Shown piece by piece: positions 59,485-64,000 of a stretch of 64,000 nt of DNA; position 1 is the stretch's first letter; each line of letters opens with the position of its first letter. A program made the position numbers and the translations under genes. Below the pieces are notes generated by a model that saw only the letters and a list, made by a program, of their open reading frames with translations, did no database searches and had not been told where the DNA came from. Location: the NCBI RefSeq assembly GCF_015776785.2, contig NZ_LFMD02000002.1, positions 1,226,854 to 1,290,853 of the forward strand, in the 5' to 3' direction. This DNA is from Kitasatospora sp. SUK 42 (GTDB lineage Bacteria; Actinomycetota; Actinomycetes; Streptomycetales; Streptomycetaceae).

Positions 59485-60177
59485 CTGGGGTCTCTTCTTC
59501 GTCCCGTGGCTGGTGCTGCCCCCGGGCGGCGAAGGCCCGCCGGGGCAACGCGAACGGCCCGGCACGCCGAGCGGCCGGGGGTCTCCAGCCTACGCCGCGG
59601 CGCGGACGGGCACGCGGCGTACGGCCCCGGCGAGGCCCGGTGGGGCCGCCGAACCGACGGACCGCCCCGACCGGCCGACCAATCGACCGAACCGACCCAC
59701 CGAACCGACCGGCCGGCCCACCCCGTCGGACCACCCGACGGGGCCGCCCCTGGGAGAAAGATGTCAGGGACACGACCGCAGACGAACCACTGGACGGAAC
59801 ACCGGACGACGGGTGGACGAACCAACCGGACGACGGTCAAGGTCAGGCTCCGCCATCCGCCACGAACTGGACATACTCCTGTCACTGGCCGTCCATGGAG
59901 ATCGCGCACCATGGTGAATGTGCCCGCCGCACCCAACCGTGGGGGATGGCTGTGGGGGCACTGTCGCACCCCCGATGGGGGTCGGAGGTGCGAGGCCGGG
60001 CGACCCTGGGTGGGGGCGCCCGCCCAAGCGCCGGGAACCGTGGCGCCCTTTCCTGGAGGGCGCCACGGGTCTCGGCCTGCTCGCGTTGTCCGCTCGTCTT
60101 CCGCGAGAGGCTTCAGGCCCGCGCGCACCGCCGGACGTCCGCACCCGTCCGGTCGGCGGAGGCCGTCGCGGGGCGGA
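59485..60177. other. intergenic region with CCGA-rich repeats and hairpins
   Basis: 693 bp without a convincing gene. A low-complexity ACCGA-rich run at ~59640-59722 is followed by a hairpin (59721-59729 / 59735-59743). Near the far end a stem (60039-60049 / 60057-60067) probably terminates the crystallin-like gene. Confidence 0.6.
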
Positions 60178-60570
60178 CTACCAGCGGGAGAGGTTGATGT
60201 CGTACATCAGCACCTGGTGGCCCAGGCTGCCGTTGAAGTCGTAGCGCTCCCAGGTGAAGACGGTCCAGGAGCCGAGCCCGCCGCCCAGGTAGGTGATGAC
60301 CTTGTTGTTGCCCGCGTCGATCCGGTCCACGTTGTAGACGCGCACGGCCATCCAGCCGTCGTTCGCGAAGCACAACTGGCCGCTGTAGCCGTAGTTGTAC
60401 ACCTTCGCGAAATCGTCCCGGTTTCCGCAGTCGACCCGGTTCACGGCATTTGCCGAGGCGGCCGGCAGCAACGCGGCCGCGGCCGCGGTGAGAACCGCCA
60501 GGGCACCCGCGCGACGAACTCTGCCATTTCTGTTCCGAAGGGTGGTACGGGGATTAGTGCGGCGAATCAT
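60178..60570 (-). CDS. small secreted beta/gamma-crystallin-like protein
   Basis: A 130-residue exported protein: Arg-rich N-terminus, signal peptide to the ASANA site (~residue 42), then a Tyr/Trp/Asn-rich beta domain (CFANDGWMAVRVYNVDRIDAGNN) resembling streptomycete killer-toxin-like/crystallin proteins, with two Cys. Start 60570 after GGAGGGG. Role unknown. Divergent from the lipoprotein gene at 60742. Confidence 0.75.
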   Translation of the reverse strand: MIRRTNPRTTLRNRNGRVRRAGALAVLTAAAAALLPAASANAVNRVDCGNRDDFAKVYNYGYSGQLCFANDGWMAVRVYNVDRIDAGNNKVITYLGGGLGSWTVFTWERYDFNGSLGHQVLMYDINLSRW

Positions 60571-60741
60571 GTAACCCCTCCATCGGTAACGGTCGGAACC
60601 CCAGAGATTTCCACGGAGCAGCAGCACCGGACAGCTGTTTTCCGGCCAAGCCGGGCTTCGGCGGCGACCCCGGGAACACACCGGGACGAAATGAGCTAGG
60701 GTCCGAACAAGCTTGCCGCGCTTGAGGATCGGAGCAGACGC

Positions 60742-61629
60742 TTGCCACGTTCCGCCCACTTCGGACGATTCGCCGCCGCCACCCTGGCGGCCGCCCTCTC
60801 GGTTTCAGCCACCGCCTGTTCGAACAACTCCGGGAAGGTTTCCGACGAATCCGCGCCGAAGCCGCCGGAGATCACCTCGACGGCCGCCCCGGAATCCGGT
60901 CGCGGCGGAATGACCGGACTCCCGCTCTCCGCTTATCAGGCCGATGACCGGACCTCCGTGAAGGAGATTCAGGCACGGAATATGCTGGTCGTCTCCTGCA
61001 TGCACCGGGCCGGATTCTCCGCATTCACCGGGGACGGCCTGCAGGCCGCGCAGCCGCCGGACAACGCCACCGCGCTGCCGGCCGGCCCCTGGGGGTACCT
61101 CGGAGCCGAGGCCGCGGCCACCCTGGGCTTCCACCCGCCGAAGCGGACGGCACCCCGCCCGGACGCCGCCCCGGTCGGCGCCGGCGAGGCGTACGACAAC
61201 GCCCGGGTGGACTGCGACCGGCAGGCCGCCGAGCAGCTCGGCTCACCGCCCGCGGCGGGCGCCGAACTGGTCGGCCGGCTGTTCGACGAGTCGATGAAGG
61301 CCGCGGCCAAGGACGCCCGGGTGGTGGCGGCCACCAGGGCGTGGACCGTCTGCATGACGGCCGCCGGGTTCGAGGCCGCCACCCCGGACGAGCTGGCGCG
61401 GAAGTACCAGACCACGCCCGAGGCCACCCCGGCCGAGTTGGCCGCCGCCCGCGCCGACGCCGACTGCACCGCCACGTCCAACCTGGCGGGCCTCTGGTTC
61501 GCCGTGCTGGCCGGCTACCAGCGCCAGCTGATCGACCGCAACGCGCAGGCCCTGACCGCCCAGCAGGAGGCGGTCAGGGCCCAGGACGCCAGGCTCACCC
61601 GGCTGATCGGGAGCGGGGCCACGAGCTAG
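60742..61629 (+). CDS. lipoprotein of unknown function
   Basis: A 295-residue lipoprotein: TTG start 60742 after GGAG, lipobox SATAC at ~residue 26, then a helical domain with several Cys (VVSCMHRAGFSAF, DCDRQAAEQ-like, WTVCMTAAGFEAATP, DADCTATSNLAG). The paired C-M-x-x-A-G-F motifs suggest a duplicated unit. No family named. Confidence 0.75.
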   Translation: MPRSAHFGRFAAATLAAALSVSATACSNNSGKVSDESAPKPPEITSTAAPESGRGGMTGLPLSAYQADDRTSVKEIQARNMLVVSCMHRAGFSAFTGDGLQAAQPPDNATALPAGPWGYLGAEAAATLGFHPPKRTAPRPDAAPVGAGEAYDNARVDCDRQAAEQLGSPPAAGAELVGRLFDESMKAAAKDARVVAATRAWTVCMTAAGFEAATPDELARKYQTTPEATPAELAAARADADCTATSNLAGLWFAVLAGYQRQLIDRNAQALTAQQEAVRAQDARLTRLIGSGATS

Positions 61630-61695
61630 CGCGGCCGGCGGCCGAGCCCGGCGGGGCCACGAGCCGGGGCCCGCACCGGCTAGGCCGGACAGGGC

Positions 61696-63087
61696 CTAGC
61701 GCCGGCGGTAGGTCACGGTGTTGGGGGTCGCGTAACCGCTGCCGTCGTCCACGATGACGATCTTCGGAATGATCCGGGTCTCGTCCGCGGGCTGCTCCTC
61801 GGCGCCGCTTCCGCCCTTCGCGCCGTCCCGCCCGGTCGCCCGCTCCGGCGACGCGGCCGGCTTCGGCGGCGCCGCGGCCGGGGCGACCGGGCCGGTCGCC
61901 ACCGGCTCGCCGCTCCCCTGCGCCTTGGTGGCGGCACCGCCGGCACCGGAGGCGCTGGAGCCGCCGACCACCGGCTGCCGCAGCACCGCCGTCGCCTTCT
62001 CCCGGGCCGGAACCTTCCGCAGGTTCGGCAGCGGGATCTCGCCGGTGTCCGCCTCCGAGTCCACCGGCACCGCGTCCGCCGGAGCCGCGTCCGCCGGAGC
62101 CGCGTCGGCAGCGGACCCGGCAGCGGACCCGGCAGCGGATCCGGCGGCGGACCCGGTGGCGGCGGAGACGGCGGCAGCGGCCGCGGCAGCGGCCTGCTCG
62201 GGTTCCAGCTGCCCGACCGCCGCCCCGGTGAGCGAGGCCAGCGTGGCCTTGATGTGGTCCAGGTGCTGCTGCACCGTGTCCAGCCGGGTGTCGAACTCGC
62301 GCTGCTCGCGCTCGGTCGCCGCGTTGATCTTCTCGGCCTCCCGGCGGGCCTGCTCGATCAGCTGGTCGGCCTTGGCCTGGGCGTCGGTCTCCAGCTGCTT
62401 GATCTGGTTCAGCACGGTCTCCCGCTGCTGCTCGGCCTCCTTGACCCGGCGTGCGGCGGTCGCGGAGACCTCGGTGTCCTCGGCGTCGGCCTTGGCCTCA
62501 AGCGCGGCGAAGTTCTCGTCGGCCTTGCGGCGCTTGGCGGCCAGTTCGGCCTCGGCCTGCTCGCTCGCCTCGGCGGCGGCCACCCGGACCTTGGCGGCGT
62601 AGGAGGTGGCGGCGTCCCGGGCGGTGCGGCTCTCCCGGTCGGCCTCGGCACGGATGCCCTCGGCCTCGGCGCGGGTGCGCTCGTCGGTGCGGCGGGCGGA
62701 CGCGTCGGCCTCCGTGCGGGTGGTGGTGCCGTACTCCTTGGCAGCCCTGTCGAGCGCCTGCCCGGCCTCGTAGACCTCGTCGCGCAGGTCCTCGGCGAAG
62801 CGCTCGGCCTTCTCCCGGACGGCGCGCGCCTCGTTCTGCGCCATCGTGGCCAGACCGGCGGCCTGCTCGCTCAGCACCTCGTAGTCCGGCTCGGGAGCCT
62901 CCTCGGCGGCGCGGCGGATGTCGGCCAGCCTGGCCTCCATCTGCCGCATGCCGGCGCCGAGGACGCTCAGCCGCTCCCACGCGTCGTCGCGCTGCGCGGT
63001 CAGGGCCGCGAGTGCGCGGTCGACCTGCTCGGGCGCGTAGCCGCGCCGGGCCTGGGTGAAGCCGTGCTGGGGGACGGCATCGCTCAT
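61696..63087 (-). CDS. DivIVA-like coiled-coil protein (Scy/FilP type)
   Basis: A 463-residue protein. The N-terminus GFTQARRGYAPEQVDRALAAL is a DivIVA-like domain; ~residues 60-290 form a long Ala/Glu/Arg coiled coil. A tandem run of AAGS and ADAAP units (~310-345) and a disordered C-terminus ending TPNTVTYRRR follow. Similar proteins organise polar growth in streptomycetes. Cellulose-binding-protein annotations of relatives are historical. Confidence 0.8.
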   Translation of the reverse strand: MSDAVPQHGFTQARRGYAPEQVDRALAALTAQRDDAWERLSVLGAGMRQMEARLADIRRAAEEAPEPDYEVLSEQAAGLATMAQNEARAVREKAERFAEDLRDEVYEAGQALDRAAKEYGTTTRTEADASARRTDERTRAEAEGIRAEADRESRTARDAATSYAAKVRVAAAEASEQAEAELAAKRRKADENFAALEAKADAEDTEVSATAARRVKEAEQQRETVLNQIKQLETDAQAKADQLIEQARREAEKINAATEREQREFDTRLDTVQQHLDHIKATLASLTGAAVGQLEPEQAAAAAAAAVSAATGSAAGSAAGSAAGSAADAAPADAAPADAVPVDSEADTGEIPLPNLRKVPAREKATAVLRQPVVGGSSASGAGGAATKAQGSGEPVATGPVAPAAAPPKPAASPERATGRDGAKGGSGAEEQPADETRIIPKIVIVDDGSGYATPNTVTYRRR

Positions 63088-63291
63088 GGGCTCTTCCCCT
63101 CGTTTCGCGGGCTGCGGAGCCCATGATCGGACGGAACGGACGGATCCGGAACCGGTTCGGAGCCCGGGGCCGGATTCCGCCGTCGTACGGACCGGAAAAC
63201 GTCGAGGACCGGACGAGTAGACCTATCCTCTTGACCTATTTTGCGCAGATCCGGACGAAACCCCAACGAGGCGCCACCGTCACGGCACGCC

Positions 63292-63326
63292 GGAGGGGTC
63301 GTTCCGGACACCCGAACGACCCCTCC
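63292..63326 (-). terminator. terminator of the SUKH-type gene
   Basis: 13-bp arms 63292-63304 / 63314-63326, 28 bp past the stop at 63354. Confidence 0.8.
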
Positions 63327-63353
63327 CCACCTGCGAGGATCCGCGACGGTCCG

Positions 63354-64000
63354 CTACAGCAGACCGTCCCAGAACTGCTCCAACAGCACAGCCCACCAAG
63401 TGTCGGCGTTCTGCAGGGCCGCCGGGTCGATCGCGGCGAGCTGCACCTGGAAGTCGGACGTCCAGCGACCGGCCTGCTCGGGCGTCAGCCCGTACCGCAG
63501 CCGCCACATCCGGCCCAGCAGGGCCATCGCGCGAACGAACTCCGGTACACCGCTGTTGACGAAGCGCGGTGGCTGGCCGGTTCCGTCGACGTCCACCGCG
63601 ACCACGTGCGCGGTGCCGTACTGGACGCACAGCTGGCGGCCGTAGTCGTTGCCGAGCACCAGGTAGCCGCCGAAGTCCGGGGCCGCGGGCAGGCCGCGCT
63701 CGGCGGCCAGCTCCGCGAGGGTCGGGATCGGCCGGCCCTCCTGCGCCTGGGCCCAGAAGAACGGCCCGAAGTCGCGCGGCAGCCCGGCCCACATCAGCGT
63801 CTGCGACACCGGCTCGGGCACGCCCTGGCGGGAGACCGCGCGCTGCTCGTAGCGGAACAGGTTCGGCCCGAAGGCCTGACCGAGCTCCTGGGCGAGCTGC
63901 TGCGGCGGCAGCGGGGGCAGCGGCTGGACCGTCCCCGGCGCGGGCAGCGGCGCCCGGAACGGGCGGACCCGCTGGGCGCCGGAGGCCAGCTGGTGCAGCT
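63354..64000 (-). CDS. SUKH-4-like immunity-type protein (5' end beyond window)
   Basis: At least 215 residues in frame to the right edge. The visible part is a Pro-rich linker (LPPLPPQQLAQELGQAFGP), then a SUKH-4-like domain: LMWAGLPRDFGPFFW, DFGGYLVLGNDYGRQLCV, FVNSGVPEFVRAMALL and WWAVLLEQFWDGLL. SUKH proteins neutralise polymorphic toxins. Whether an upstream toxin domain is fused cannot be seen. Confidence 0.7.
   Translation of the reverse strand, partial: LHQLASGAQRVRPFRAPLPAPGTVQPLPPLPPQQLAQELGQAFGPNLFRYEQRAVSRQGVPEPVSQTLMWAGLPRDFGPFFWAQAQEGRPIPTLAELAAERGLPAAPDFGGYLVLGNDYGRQLCVQYGTAHVVAVDVDGTGQPPRFVNSGVPEFVRAMALLGRMWRLRYGLTPEQAGRWTSDFQVQLAAIDPAALQNADTWWAVLLEQFWDGLL

Overview
The window comes from a high-GC actinobacterium of the Streptomyces/Kitasatospora type. 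Codon third positions are almost all G or C. It also holds hallmark streptomycete loci: a tRNA-Leu(UAA) of the bldA type, a mycothiol S-conjugate amidase (mca), a resuscitation-promoting factor under a c-di-AMP (ydaO-type) riboswitch, and a DivIC/FtsB-DUF501-Ppx block next to enolase. Most of the window is ordinary chromosomal backbone.

Layout. (1) 1-5.5 kb: a secreted papain-like protease with a secreted partner (partial), an HTH protein, a GNAT acetyltransferase and most of a DUF255 (thioredoxin-domain) gene. (2) 5.5-15.6 kb: a ~10.1-kb island inserted in the DUF255 gene at its CHWC motif codons, bounded by 11-bp direct repeats. It carries a DNA cytosine methyltransferase, a Vsr-type nuclease with a long N-terminal extension, a MORC-like GHKL ATPase, an SF2 helicase with an N-terminal Mrr-like nuclease domain, an unknown 199-residue protein and a sigma-70-region-4/winged-helix protein. 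I read this as a restriction/defence system. The host 5' end of DUF255 is stranded at 15.6-15.75 kb, and the island supplies a second, divergent 5' end next to the remaining 3' part. (3) 15.9-34.3 kb: mca, DUF4307, greA, an ABC-2 exporter, ilvA, a MarR regulator, metB, msrA, a cupin, an L,D-transpeptidase lipoprotein, CBS, an SGNH hydrolase, a thiolase and a Bax inhibitor-1 protein. (4) 34.4-44.9 kb: tRNA-Leu(UAA), a LolD/MacB-like ABC transporter, type II NADH dehydrogenase with Rex-like operators, ppx, DUF501, ftsB/divIC, eno, rpf. (5) 45.3-64 kb: a P450, a truncated SDR-like protein, mazG, a repeat-filled gene-free stretch, a Ser/Thr kinase with a membrane partner, a secreted repeat protein, an HsdM/HsdS-like fused methylase with an altered catalytic motif, a DUF4352-like lipoprotein, mfd, two secreted proteins, a DivIVA-like coiled-coil protein and a partial SUKH-type protein.

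How parts work together. The island genes form two blocks on one strand with 4-bp stop/start overlaps (dcm-vsr; GHKL-helicase-199aa-sigma-like), as expected for a co-expressed multi-subunit complex. A small 76-codon gene lies between the blocks on the opposite strand. The methyltransferase would mark self DNA, Vsr would nick T:G mismatches or act as an accessory nuclease, and the ATPase, helicase-nuclease and winged-helix proteins would sense and cut unmodified DNA. No integrase or transposase is recognisable in the island. Elsewhere sulfur amino-acid metabolism (metB, cysteine/cystathionine synthase, msrA), redox control (Rex sites at ndh) and cell-wall remodelling (Rpf, Ldt) are represented.
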